64,000 nucleotides of DNA from Achatina immaculata (taxonomy: Eukaryota; Mollusca; Gastropoda; Stylommatophora; Achatinidae). A program made the position numbers and the translations under genes. Below, piece by piece: positions 43,349 through 53,841 of the stretch (position 1 is the stretch's first letter; every line of letters begins with the position of its first letter). Location: the NCBI GenBank assembly GCA_009760885.1, contig CM019699.1, positions 42,482,268-42,546,267 on the forward strand, written 5' to 3'. The notes below the pieces were generated by a model. It saw only the letters and a program-made list of their open reading frames with translations, did no database searches and was not told the DNA's origin.

Positions 43349-44078
43349 CCAATGTTATTCGGTGTCGCGATCGACTTGGTCATGCGCAATATCATAAAGG
43401 ATAGCCATCTGGGTATCGCATGGACCGAGGGCAAAACCCTCAAAGACCTAGACTTTGGACGACATAGCGCTACTGAGCGTGTCCCATGCAGACGACCAAG
43501 GGAAAATGGATTGCCTCCCCTCCTACTCAAAACAACTTGGCCTAAAAATTAATAAGGGGAAAAAAAAACTTATTGATCTCACAAATAGACCTGACGAGAT
43601 CTTGCTACATGGTTTTGCTTTTGAAAAAGTCCACAATTTCACCTATTTGGGAAGCAAAATGTCAACCTCGGGTGATACAACACCAGAAATCAAGACCCGC
43701 ATTGCAATGGCTTGCAATACTTTCAATAAACTGTCTACTATCTGAAGTCAAATATGCACAGTAAAACCACGAAACTTAACATTTTCAACTCCTGTGTGGT
43801 CCCAGTGTTAACATACGGTTGTGAGAGTTGGAAATCAACCAGTCTACTCAATCAAAGACTTAATGCATTTGAGAACAAATGTCTCCGTAGACTATTGAAC
43901 ATCAGATAGTCCGACTTTAAATCGAACGAGTCAATAAGATAGGAATTGAACCAAGTCTACATATCAAGATACATCAAAAGACGTCGGTGGGCCTATTTCG
44001 GCCATATTCTCAGAATGGACGAATCCAGACTCCCTCACTAAGCCCTCACATGGTCAGCGAAGGGCTAAAGAAAGCAAG
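43262..44078 (+). mobile_element. RTE-like LINE R7 fragment with triplicated RT motif
   Basis: The element opens with three 29-bp tandem copies, the last running into RCVLSPMLFGVAIDLVMRNI (RT motif B). It then shows a damaged motif C, LGLKINKGKKKLI, FTYLGSKMSTSGDTTPEIK, LTYGCESWKSTSLLNQRLNAF, NKCLRRLLNI and RRRWAYFGHILRMDESRLPH. It breaks off at KGRRKQ-like sequence at about 44078, where the Penelope-like element begins. Frameshifts near 43450 and 43745 disable it. Confidence 0.82.
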
Positions 44079-45383
44079 GGTTGTCACCTCTGTATTTTAC
44101 AAGCCCACCAACACCTATTTGCTTTACACCTCCTCCCATCCTGAAGTCTGTAAGAACTCCATCCCATACTCCCAACTCCTCCGTCTTCGCCGCATATGTC
44201 AGAATAATTTGGACTTAATAGATCAGTCCAACAAGTTATTAGAATTTTTCCGTCATTGCTACTACCCAGAAAAGGCCTTTCGTGAAGCCTTCAACCGTAT
44301 CCAACTAGTGAGCCACAAAAAAGTATTTAGGAAAAAGCCTGTTACTCCATCTGACAGAGTTAAGTTAGTACTGCCTTTCCACCCGCATGATCAGATGGTT
44401 AAGAAAATTCTTTATCATCATCTGGCCCTAATCCAACTCGACCCCGAACCTCGTGACATTTTCTCTGATCCACCCCTGTTGGCAAACAAACGTGAACCAA
44501 ACCTTAAGGACATCCTAGTCCACAGCCACTTGAAGTAGAGCCTTACATATGTTGGCACCAGAAAATGTAACCACCCCCGCTGCTTTACCTGCCCGGTAGT
44601 CTGGGAAACGAAAACAATCACCTTTCCCAAAACTATCCTCACTCTTCACGAGAGATCATCGTTTGCAAAAGATGCAGGATAACGCATGTTGGCGAGACTG
44701 GCCTCAGATTAGGGGACCGCATGCAAAAAAATCTGTACGATATCGCCCAGCATGCCTCGAAACCAGTCTCAAATCATTTCAATAGCCCCAACCACAGAGG
44801 CAAATCTGATTTTCTGGCAACAGCCATCGCAAATCTGATTTTCTGGTAACAGCCATCAAACAATGTCACGCAGACGACACAAGCCGCCTAGCGCTTGAGA
44901 ACCGCTGCATTCAAAATTATGGGACGCTGGAGCCACATGGTTTAAACTCGCTGTTCAGCTACACTTAACATTCTCTTCAATCATTATAGTACCTCTCCAC
45001 TAAGCTCCACCCCTTCTTACTTGTCAAACCTCCTCGCAGCACCACTTTACAACCCCTCTTCCCTAATCATCTATTTCAACTTCTCCCGGCTAGGTCAACA
45101 TTGTATCACTTTCTCTCCCCTCCCCGGTTCCCCATCCACCAACCCCAGTTACAACCCACCGACCACATATAACAGGTATCCATTTAAACAGTCTCCACGT
45201 TCTACTAAATCCATTCCTCTCTCTCACACACACACACACACAAACCGCCGGACAAGCCACACCTTACAATTTACAGCTAAGTATTCTATTTAATTTTAAA
45301 AAAAATAGTATCCGTATGGATCTATACTTTATCTCCTCTCTCTATTTCTTTGTCCTGTATGTTTTTGTATGATTAACTCTTAG
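44079..45383 (+). mobile_element. Penelope-like element, 5'-truncated, with GIY-YIG endonuclease
   Basis: The frame at 44079-44538 reads TSVFYKPTNTYLLYTSSHP, SIPYSQLLRLRRICQ and AFNRIQLVSHK, the RT-thumb/connector block of Penelope-like elements. After a TAG it shows LTYVGTRKCNHPRCFTC, the Cys linker. In a shifted frame the GIY-YIG nuclease follows: IVCKRCRITHVGETGLRLGDR, PVSNHFNSPNH and ENRCIQNYGTLEPHGLN. A 29-bp tandem duplication at 44800-44857 interrupts the domain. These elements combine a telomerase-like RT with this nuclease. Only the C-terminal third is left here. Confidence 0.88.
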
Positions 45384-46062
45384 ACGACCAACGATCCCTA
45401 GATGGATGTTTGTGCGCCGGGCTTTCCCAACCGAGAGCCCTATAAGTCTTTGGACTTCCTTTCGTTGAAAACAAGATGCTACTTTTCATTTAACCAGTTA
45501 GAACTCTTCTGAATACAAAGTTAAACTAGTAAGCATGGGGAATGGAAGCCATATTGGAAATATAGATAGGAGGGTAAAATTCAAGTTTATTTCAAGATTG
45601 AACTGTAGAATGATAACACCGACCGACTAGACCTATGTTATTATATGTATTTCTCCTAGCTGTAGATCTGTTAGATTTATCTAATGTCACAAATTCCATA
45701 AATATTGACTTCTCTGTGTTGAAATTTGAATGACTACGTATTCTATATTGGATTATGACACAGTTAAGGTAAGTATAAAGTAGATTTTATTGCTCAGCCC
45801 TAACATTTTTTAGCGCCAAAAAATCGATCCATCGTTGCATACCAGTTTTTTTCATTTCTTTGTTTCTTAAATGACAAATAATTTCATTTATGGAATCTTC
45901 ATTCATTTCCACTTATTTTAATGTGTGACACACACATGGTGATCATGGAATTAGGTCGGTACAATAACTTGTACACAGGGATCCCCGTTCTCCAAAATGT
46001 CCGCACCCTTCTCCAATGTCCGCGTCGTCAAAAACTAAGGATCGATTTGGAAGTAACGCGGT
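45384..46062. other. Sequence interrupting the Penelope 3' end; possible LINE C-terminus
   Basis: In the two short copies of the Penelope 3' module, TGTATGATTAA is followed directly by GGTTCAYRCCAAAAYGTC. Here about 680 bp intervene. 45920-46040 has a frame ending VRTLLQCPRRQKLRIDLEV, reminiscent of the terminal C-x-CP segment of RNase-H LINEs. No target duplication was found. Confidence 0.35.
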
Positions 46063-46137
46063 CTCGAATGCCGAAACGTCACAACTTTTTAGTCGTTACG
46101 TAATAAAGCTGTTTCTACATTTTTCCTAGTTTATACA
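46063..46137 (+). mobile_element. Penelope-type 3' terminus (copy b)
   Basis: GCCGAAACGTCACAACT, then GTAATAAAGCTGTTTC and CCTAGTTTATACA, matches the ends of 4501-4639 and 57941-58080. Confidence 0.65.
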
Positions 46138-47160
46138 TTCTGGTATAACAGCCTTACTGCAGTGCTTCGTGTATAATTATATACTTATACACTAATTATT
46201 GTGTGTTACAGGCCAAGGGAGAATCTACGTAGAACCATCACTAGAGAGAATACAACTTTGGTATTCAAGTACATCCAAGACCTACAGCGGGTGCCGGCGA
46301 GTCGTCAGATATGGAAAGATATGATTTCCGCCCTATGAGCCAATGTTGGCCCAAAAGGAATGTCAATCAATCAACCAGTCATAAATCTCACAGAGATGAC
46401 ACATTATTGATTTTCAGGGCTATGACGCGGATAATGGTAAAACAGATATTTTCTCACCAAAGAGTGTAAAACTTGCAACCACTGTATTCTTTAAAAAAAG
46501 TAAACTATAAGACAGTGGACAGGAAAGATGTCGCATTTTAACTATTTTGTCTTACATATCTTCGTTTTCTTTTGCCGTGGAGCCATGGAGGAGACTTGAC
46601 GTCGCCAATAGAAAACCTCGCTTGCGCCAAGTCAAAAGATTGAAAAACTAAATGATACGACCCACGAATTCCATCTAATCCAACTCGGAGACAGGAATAA
46701 ACATTTACTTTTACATTTCCGCCGTTTTGTTGGTTTTGAAGCGTGTATAGCATTTCTGTCACTCAGAAATAGTACGGAGAGAGAACTCCAATGCAAAATT
46801 CCTTCATTCCAAAGGGGAACAAATGGAACAAATAACCGTTTCGTTTCGAAACAGTGAATTTTTTTTTGTCTTAAAAAAAAAAACAAAAACAATACAAAAC
46901 AAAACAGGGACGTCTGACAACCCTAGCTCTTTCCGTGCTGGAGGAAGAAACACGGACGTTTTCTGGAGTGCGGGAGTAAAAACGCGGGTCCTTGTCAGTA
47001 AGGGGTCTAGCTGTAAAATGGAATGAAAAACAGTGTTTCCATGTACTTCCGTATACGTAATATGTATCAAAGTGTAGCTAAATGAATGAAAATTTCATAA
47101 ATGTAGAGTTTTTTAGGAAAAAAGAAGTAATGTGATGTTTTTAGACACTGATTGTGGCCA
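46138..47160. other. No gene established; possible LINE C-terminal crumb
   Basis: 46210-46337 is an open plus frame ENTTLVFKYIQDLQRVPASR and DMISAL with stop, followed by GTCAATCAATCAACC. That is the style of a LINE C-terminus and tail. 46540-47090 contains several short frames on both strands with no motif. Confidence 0.3.
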
Positions 47161-47900
47161 GCTCACCATCGGCTAGATCTAGATTCGCGCTTCTTACCCC
47201 TATTTACCATCTAAGATGTGTAGATCTACTTATCGATCTCGTATTGTGACTCCGTATGGCATTTTCGCTTACTGAATGTCTGAAATAACCTCCTAACTAC
47301 TCCTAACTACTTCTCCAGTCGTCTAAATATGTCTAAATCTACTTAGAAAACATTCAAGAGCAGCGGGGTGGCCATAGGCTATGTCCATACCCCTATCTAC
47401 ATCGTCAAAAATTGAAAAATTTCCATGCTTCTCGTCCGTATTCTCGCTCGGCATCGCTCGTAACTAGGCACGCATTCGCCATTTTGAAAGTGTCACCGGA
47501 ATCGCGGACGAAATATGTACAATCTAAATGTTACACCGGTTGTTTTAATGAAACAAACTATCCTGACAATACGCTCTCAGCATTGAAACCGGAAGCGGCA
47601 GGATAGTGCCAATACGCTCGGGAAGAGCTAGTAGGTTGTGGGGTAACATGCACTAAAGCACTTATTTGTGTCATTTAATGTTTAGTGGTTGTGCGTTTCG
47701 CTTTTGGACTCGGTATCGGCCGTGCAGCATGTGCTCTGTCGCGCCGGCAAAAGTCTTGAATGAACTTCACATCAAAACCTGGACACACGGTCACCGACAA
47801 AGAAGAATATAACAGTTCCCGCTGCCATCGTCGTCCTCAAAGCGGATCGCAGGGAACTGCTACATAACCGTGTAAACGGATACATTCAGGCACAAAGAAA
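47160..47900. promoter_or_regulatory. CpG-rich patch, possible promoter
   Basis: CG dinucleotides are conspicuously frequent here (for example around 47425-47520, 47590-47620, 47690-47750 and 47830-47890), whereas the surrounding repeats are CpG-poor. CGCCATTTTG at 47477-47486 is the reverse complement of a YY1-type CAAAATGGCG site, common just downstream of start sites. No TATA box or adjoining coding exon could be assigned. It may be a CpG-island promoter of an unseen gene, or foreign or young unmethylated DNA. Confidence 0.3.
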
Positions 47901-47904
47901 TCTG

Positions 47905-48359
47905 TGTCGAAAACTAAATTGTTGACAACTGACAAAACAAGTAAGGCAGCTGAAATGTGTATCAATGAGGAAAAATTGGAAGAAGTGGAGAGTTTTTAAC
48001 ATCTTGGATCATTAATAACTAATAATGGAGATACAATGAGGGAAATTAAAAGGAGGACATCTATTGCTCTTCAGAAACTAAAACAACTAAAGAAGCTGTG
48101 GAGAGGAACAGACAGAACTACAAAAATACGATTTTTAGGGCATGCATCTTTCCCATCGCAACACATGCCCGTGAGACCTGGACACTTAACAAAACAGCTG
48201 AGAAACACATAAATGCCTTTGAATGTAAATGCTACAGAAGAGTTCTTCAAATATCATGGACACAAAAAAGAATAAATTTATCCATACGACAAGAACCAAA
48301 TATTGAAGAAGGCTGGCTAGTAAAGAGGATTAAAAGGATAAAACTTAAATATTTTGGAC
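47905..48359 (+). mobile_element. LINE R2 copy 3, left part
   Basis: Plus frames: KAAEMCINEEKLEEVESF, a stop, GDTMREIKRRTSIALQKLKQ, a frameshift near 48140, TWTLNKTAEKHINAFECKCYRRV, QISWTQKRINLSIRQEPN, and LKYFG up to the insertion point. The end AAATATTTTGGAC (48347-48359) is the left target duplication for I1 copy 3. R2 resumes at 52853. Confidence 0.9.
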
Positions 48360-48955
48360 CCCCTGGGAACAACTGTGTTAAGAGCACACTTATCTTAACA
48401 CAGTGTTTGTGAGACAGGGAACATAGATCTGTTTGCTTAAAAACTCTGACCTACCTCTGTAGCCCAGAAACTTGTAGCAATCAACACTAAATTGTAATTG
48501 TTATTTTTGCAAAATGTAATGTCAGGTTGGTGGATGGATGGGGACATGGAGATCTCTGGCGGGGATGAGGGAAGTCTGGTGTGAAACCAATGAATCCAGG
48601 ACGTGACAAGCCTATGGGTCTTTACAACAATGGCTATCAGAATGATGTGAACAAAACAGAGCCAGTAGACTATAGGTGGCGGGGAATGGATATCGTTGAA
48701 GCACTCATCAGATTCCTCATCTCAGAGTCAGAGTGTCTTTGTGGAACTGTCTCAAACCATCTGACATGGAGAAGGGGTTTAAGTACAGCCACCAGAGGCT
48801 GGAAAACAAAGTTTTGGCCAGGCCAGCCACACTGTCTTCATGGCAGTCCAAGCAAGACCACAGTCTGCCCTAGCAAGGAAAGGTGCTGAAGTCGGAGTTA
48901 CCCAGCCAAAAGTCGCATCGCAAAAATCAGGGTAACACGCATTATCGCTAATGAA

Positions 48956-49252
48956 ATGTCTATATCTACAGTTTTCAAACATGGTGCTCGCCCTGTGAAG
49001 ACTAACCAGGCAGGTGCAGTGCCGGGCCCCCTGCCTCGAAAGGGTCCACCCAATGCTACTGGAGGTCCTCTCAGTTCGTCTTGTGGAGTCAGGAGACATG
49101 AGAGTAGAGCTACTGGCCAAAAAATACAACAGAAGAAAACAGCCAAAAAGCAAGAACTTAAAATAATGCAGTGGAATGCTGAGGGTGTCAGCAGTGTTAG
49201 AGATGGCTATAGCAAAAAGGTTGAACTAGAGAACATACTTTTTGCAGAGTAG
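48956..49252 (+). pseudogene. I1 copy 3, N-terminal extension and start of endonuclease
   Basis: 98 codons with VFKHGARPVKTNQAG and PGPLPRKGPPNATGG (Pro/Arg-rich, probably RNA-binding or unstructured). A Lys-rich bridge leads to IMQWNAEGVSSVRDGY, the first APE strand, and LENILFAE. A TAG stop follows, after which SICCIQETHL with the catalytic Glu continues in the same frame. The upstream frame with GRDKPMGLYNNGYQ (48581) may be an ORF1 remnant. Confidence 0.7.
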
Positions 49253-49399
49253 GTAAGTATATGCTGCATACAGGAGACACACCTAACCAAAGATGCCGCC
49301 TTTAAAATCAGAGGCTACCAGTGTTTTAGATCAGACCGACAAGACAGAAGAAAAGGAGGAGTACTCACACTTGTTAAGAATAACATCAGCGCATGTCAG

Positions 49400-51358
49400 G
49401 TGGGAGTGTACATGGAAGGAGCCGAATACCAGATGATCCATCTAAAAAGTAGTAATACAGATTTCCACCTCCTTAACTATTACTGTCCTAATGACCGCCC
49501 ACTTGCTTTAGGAACAATCCCACACAAAGAGAGACTGATGGTCTGTGGTGATTTTAACAGTCATTCCCAGAGCTGGGGCTATGACCACATAGACAAGAGA
49601 GGAGAGGAAGTTGAGAGCTGGCAGGATGATAATGGACTTCTCCTGATCAACCAGCCAATGGATGCCCCAACATTTTACTCAAGGGCTTGGCATACAAAAT
49701 CAACACCAGATCTGGCATTCCACTCTCCAGATCTGAAGTGGAACATTACACGTGAAGTTGGAAAACAACTTGGAGGTAGCGACCATCGACCAGTCTTCCT
49801 GACAATAGAAAATGAACTCCTTAACACCAGTAACCCTCTCCCCAGATGGAACTATAAAAAAGCAAACTGGACAATGTACAGACATCGTACAGGTATCCTG
49901 GTGGGACAGCTGTCCATAGAAGGTAAGGATATTAACAGCATAGTGAAGGAGTTCAATGCTTGTATCCTTCAGGCCGCTCGTGAAACCATTCCCAGAGGAG
50001 CTCGCAGGGACTATAAACCATACTGGTCTAGTGAGCTGGGAAAACTCCATGATGACGTGGAAGCAGCTCGAAAGCAAGCAGAAAATAGACCATGCCAAGA
50101 ACACCACAATAATTACCAACATTCTAAGGCCAAATTTCAGAGAGCAAAGCTGCAAGCCAGACGGGAAAGTTGGAGAGAGAAAACAGAGTCCCTAAACTTT
50201 GAAAAGGATGGAAGGAAACTGTGGAAACTAATCAAACAGTTAAATGATGAGAGTACAGGAAGAAGTACAAAGATTACACTAATAGAGGATGGGAAAACTC
50301 TTACAGGTAAGCAGGTAGCAGATCACTTTGCTCGCATGTTTGCACAGGACTGCAACATTGATATCCATCCAGAGAAGGAGCGTACAGTGCGCATCGAGCC
50401 ACAGAAAGAGGAGGAACAAGTCAGAAAAGTGGAGGTCATGGATGCACCAATCACACGCAGTGAGTTAGACCTAGCAGTTAGTAAACTGAAACCAAGGAAA
50501 TCACCAGGACCAGATGGAGTGTCCAATGAAATGATCAAGAACCTGGGAATGGCAGCAATGGGAAAGCTGTTGGATATTTTCAATATGTGCTGGAGCACAG
50601 GTAAGTTACCTCAAATCTGGAAGGAAGCAAGCATGGTACCACTGCTAAAACCAGGGAAAAACAGTGATACTGCCTCCAGCTACAGGCCAATCAGTCTCAC
50701 TAGCTGCCTATGCAAAACGATGGAACGCATCATTGACCTGAGGCTAAAATGGTACCTAGAAAGTGAAAACCTTCTCGTTCCACAACAAGCAGGATTTAGG
50801 CAGTACTACAGTACGGAAGATCAAGTGACCTATCTCTCTCAAGAGATTGAGGATGCATTCCAAGAGAAAAACCTTGTACTAGCAGCGTGGATAGACCTGA
50901 AGAAAGCCTTTGATAAAGTATGGAAAAAAGGTCTGTCGTGGAAACTAAGAAACTGCAGTGTGAATAGAAGACTGTACAACTGGATAAAGTCCTATTTACA
51001 CAATAGAAGAGCTAGAGTAGTAATGGATGGACACAAAAGCCAGAAAGTACTTCTGCGACACGGTGTACCACAAGGAGGAGTCCTTTCGCCTACACTATTC
51101 CTTGTATTCATTAATGACCTGGTCAAGGAACTTCCCTATGGAATCAAAGCAGCACTGTATGCAGATGATCTGGTCATGTGGTGTACAGATGAATATGCGA
51201 CAGTTGCTACACAGAGACTCCAAAGAGCAGCAGACATCTTGACATCATGGACAAACAAATGGTGTGTAAGTATCAACACAGAGAAATCAAGTACCACTCT
51301 GTTCACCCTCTCATCTAAACAGAAAGCAGGTAAGATCTTTGTAAATGAAATACCTTAA
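49400..51358 (+). CDS. I1 polyprotein core: endonuclease, linker, reverse transcriptase
   Basis: 652 codons, the longest frame in the window. Endonuclease: CGDFNSHSQSWG at about residue 47 and GSDHRPVFL at about 130, both catalytic. Linker 150-380 is rich in Lys/Glu and contains KPRKSPGPDGVSNEMI. RT: YRPISLTSCLCK (about 430), QAGFRQYYSTEDQ, WIDLKKAFDKVW (A, 500), PQGGVLSPTLFLVFIND (B, 562) and ALYADDLVMW (C, 590). It stops when one base is lost in AAATACCTT near 51354. Copy 2 reads EIPLRMD at the same place. The start at 49400 is only the first Met after the 49251 stop. All visible active-site residues are intact, so this copy may have been inserted recently. Confidence 0.9.
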   Translation: MGVYMEGAEYQMIHLKSSNTDFHLLNYYCPNDRPLALGTIPHKERLMVCGDFNSHSQSWGYDHIDKRGEEVESWQDDNGLLLINQPMDAPTFYSRAWHTKSTPDLAFHSPDLKWNITREVGKQLGGSDHRPVFLTIENELLNTSNPLPRWNYKKANWTMYRHRTGILVGQLSIEGKDINSIVKEFNACILQAARETIPRGARRDYKPYWSSELGKLHDDVEAARKQAENRPCQEHHNNYQHSKAKFQRAKLQARRESWREKTESLNFEKDGRKLWKLIKQLNDESTGRSTKITLIEDGKTLTGKQVADHFARMFAQDCNIDIHPEKERTVRIEPQKEEEQVRKVEVMDAPITRSELDLAVSKLKPRKSPGPDGVSNEMIKNLGMAAMGKLLDIFNMCWSTGKLPQIWKEASMVPLLKPGKNSDTASSYRPISLTSCLCKTMERIIDLRLKWYLESENLLVPQQAGFRQYYSTEDQVTYLSQEIEDAFQEKNLVLAAWIDLKKAFDKVWKKGLSWKLRNCSVNRRLYNWIKSYLHNRRARVVMDGHKSQKVLLRHGVPQGGVLSPTLFLVFINDLVKELPYGIKAALYADDLVMWCTDEYATVATQRLQRAADILTSWTNKWCVSINTEKSSTTLFTLSSKQKAGKIFVNEIP

Positions 51359-51360
51359 GG

Positions 51361-52245
51361 ATGGACAACCAACCCACTTACTTAGGAGTGACTCTTGACT
51401 CAAAACTGACTTGGAAGCAACACATCAACAGTGCAGAAGCAAAAGCCAGAAGAAAACTAGCCATATTAAGAAAATTGAGTGGGACTACATGGGGAGCTAG
51501 TGAAAGAATCCTCAAGAACGTATATCAGCAAAGTATTCTACCACATTTAGAATATGGCTCAACATCTTGGTGCACAGCATCAAACACTACGCTGCATAAT
51601 CTAGACAAGGTTCAAAATCAGTCACTACGGATTATCACAGGTGCCATGAGGTCCACACCAATAGTAGAAATGCAGAAAATAGTTGGTGTTCAACCGCTAA
51701 AGGAACGTAGAGACACAAAGGTCATGACCATGGGAGAAAAATTCCTTAGCTCTGTAAGCCATCCCCTGAAGGAGAGATTCAATAACTTGGCATTAGGACG
51801 GCTTAAAAGAAGCAGCTTCATTCATCAGGCCAAGCGTATGCGTAAGCTGATACCTGACCTTCCAACTGTAGTCACTCCATTATCATCTGTACCAGAGCAT
51901 ACACCATGGAAAGAAGCAGATTATACACAAATAACTATTCAGACTGAAGTGAAAGATGTGCATAATGGTGAGATGCAGAGCAGTCTTGTAAGATCAATAG
52001 CCACACTTAGTGTTCTAGATGACAAATATCCATGTGACACCTGGATACGTGTGTATACAGATGGATCTGCACATAATGCCATAAAAATGGTGGGGCAGGA
52101 GCATATATTGAATATCCAAACAACACCATTGACAAGATTTCCATACCCACTGGTAAATACTGCAACAACTTTGATGCAGAAGTTAGGGCAATTATTGCTG
52201 CAGTTGAAAAACTATCAGACTCCAGAATTGATACATGTCCTGTAG
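51361..52245 (+). CDS. I1 copy 3: RT thumb/connector and RNase H start (broken)
   Basis: 294 codons resuming at MDNQPTYLGVTLDSKL. Contains LEYGSTSWCTASN, the LRIITGAMRSTPIV connector and VYTDGSAHNAIK (RNase H catalytic Asp). A 1-bp loss in GGTGGGG near 52086 then takes it out of frame. The remaining RNase H reads correctly in the frame at 52317-52805. Confidence 0.8.
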   Translation: MDNQPTYLGVTLDSKLTWKQHINSAEAKARRKLAILRKLSGTTWGASERILKNVYQQSILPHLEYGSTSWCTASNTTLHNLDKVQNQSLRIITGAMRSTPIVEMQKIVGVQPLKERRDTKVMTMGEKFLSSVSHPLKERFNNLALGRLKRSSFIHQAKRMRKLIPDLPTVVTPLSSVPEHTPWKEADYTQITIQTEVKDVHNGEMQSSLVRSIATLSVLDDKYPCDTWIRVYTDGSAHNAIKMVGQEHILNIQTTPLTRFPYPLVNTATTLMQKLGQLLLQLKNYQTPELIHVL

Positions 52246-52316
52246 TAATTCTCACAGATGCAAGATCAGTACTGGAGGCTCTTCAGTGCAACAAACTACC
52301 AGACCTTAAGGATGCC

Positions 52317-52805
52317 TTGTCAAAAATTGGCTTACAACATGGAGTCACTTTGCAGTGGATTCCCTCCCACTGTGGGATACCAGGCAATGAGAAAGCTGAC
52401 CATCTGGCCAAAGAGGGCACTGAAATGGAGCAACCAGACATACCAGTCACCTATAATCAGAAGAAAAGCATGATAAAAACCTACAGGAAGCCACAAACAC
52501 CACCACATGATGACTATCACATGCTAAACAGAAAGGAACAAGTCACCATCTTCCGTCTCCAAACAGGACACAGCCGACTCCGAAGTCATATGTATACAAA
52601 GTTTAAGGTTGGTACTACTAATCTATGTACATGTGCCCAGGTGCCCCAAACCGTGGAACATATCCTCCAGAACTGCATCAACTACGAGACACTGAGAAAT
52701 AATTACTGGCCCAGTGAAACCACTAAAGAAGATAAGCTCTACGGTTCCATACATGAGTTACAAAAAACAGTGAAATTTATCCAAGAGACAGGACTGCAGA
52801 TATAG
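52317..52805 (+). CDS. I1 copy 3: RNase H end and Cys/His C-terminus
   Basis: 162 codons with WIPSHCGIPGNEKADHLAK (His and last Asp of RNase H). A basic segment (YNQKKSMIKTYRKPQ) and RLQTGHSRLRSHMYTKF follow. CTCAQVPQTVEHILQNC is a probable nucleic-acid-binding Cys/His motif. The frame ends at the family stop before GACAGACAGTGCGAAC. Copy 4 (10961-11416) is nearly identical over this part. Confidence 0.85.
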   Translation: MSKIGLQHGVTLQWIPSHCGIPGNEKADHLAKEGTEMEQPDIPVTYNQKKSMIKTYRKPQTPPHDDYHMLNRKEQVTIFRLQTGHSRLRSHMYTKFKVGTTNLCTCAQVPQTVEHILQNCINYETLRNNYWPSETTKEDKLYGSIHELQKTVKFIQETGLQI

Positions 52806-52852
52806 ACAGACAGTGCGAACGAAGAAGAAGAAGAAGAAGAAATATTTTGGAC

Positions 52853-53075
52853 ACATTAAACACCATGATAATCTAGAGAAAACCGTCTTGACAGGATACA
52901 TAATGGGAAAAAGAAAGAGAGGAAGACCAAGGCGAAGATGGTTGCAAGACATTGTTGATGATCTGCAAATGGATGCATCAGCAGCAGGGCAGCTTGCTTA
53001 CAACTGAGAGGCCTACATGAGTGCTATTAGAGAGGCAAAGTTCTGCAAAGGACATGCAAATGACTGACTGACATG
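52853..53075 (+). mobile_element. LINE R2 copy 3, right part
   Basis: Continues the interrupted frame (KYFG then HIKHHDNLEKTVLTGYI) with KRKRGRPRRRWLQDIVDDLQ, ASAAGQLAYN and a stop. The non-coding end is GCAAATGACTGACTGAC. It is the left part's partner across the I1 insertion. Confidence 0.9.
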
Positions 53076-53841
53076 TCGAAAACATCTGCTAGCTTGACAT
53101 AACATTACGCAAATAGTTTACCTGCTGTTATGCATCCACCATCTTGACCTGAAGTCCATTAGAAGGATATATATTTTCATGTGATATCATGGAGAAAACC
53201 AGTTTTGGTCTAATATTATGGAGGTCACTTGTTTTGATATAATAAATATCTGCTATAAATGAGCAAGAGAAAGAGAGATGAGAAGGCAAGAATGAGGATG
53301 AATCTGGAAGCTCCAGTTTAAAAAATAAATGCTTCAGATTTTCAGCAGAGAGCTGAAAGTTTAATGGTAGATGATCCTCATTTGCTACAAGGACAAATTT
53401 TAAACCTAAAAGTTACACTAAAACTTAATAGGTCCTGGAGATAATTTATCCATGATGATAGATATACTGATAAGATATAGGATGTAGTGATAAGATAAAG
53501 TATACATTAATGAGATATAGAACATACTAATATGATAACATCTAATGCCAGCAAAAAGAAATCTTGAAGATGTTGAAGAAGACAATGAACATAAAATACA
53601 GACATTTATTTTCAATTACACATTTTTTTCATTTATTGTAAAGACATTTGGTTGATGAAAATATTTTATTTAAAAGGCAATATATTAAATCATAGAGTTA
53701 CATAAATAAAAAAAATGTTATCTTTAACTGTGATAATAATTCAACTGTGTCTGATAGCGTAAAATGCGAAGATCAAATATTAGTATAGATAAACCTGAAA
53801 TATAATTATTGGTAGACGGGTTTTGTTTGTACACATCTAAA
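53076..53841. other. No gene seen
   Basis: AT-rich; a loose ~22-bp repetition of GATAAGATATAG phrases runs at 53455-53545. No coding or element motif. Confidence 0.5.

Larger units (their letters stand above)
48360..52839 (+). mobile_element. LINE I1 copy 3, full length (4.48 kb), exact 13-bp target duplications
   Basis: AAATATTTTGGAC flanks it at 48347-48359 and 52840-52852. It begins CCCCTGGGAAC and ends GACAGTGCGAAC(GAA)n. Leader 48360-48955, then the coding region: a short basic/Pro-rich N-terminus (HGARPVKTNQAG), APE from MQWNAEGVSS, linker, RT, RNase H, Cys/His tail and stop at 52803. Only three disabling lesions were seen: TAG for CAG at 49251, a 1-bp loss near 51354, and a 1-bp loss near 52086. 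APE plus RNase H in one polyprotein places the family in the I/Jockey group (I- or Nimb-like). Confidence 0.95.

Noticed and set aside
44418..44642. Minus ORF opposite the Penelope-like element
   Set aside because: Shadow of the plus-strand connector and Cys-linker coding sequence.
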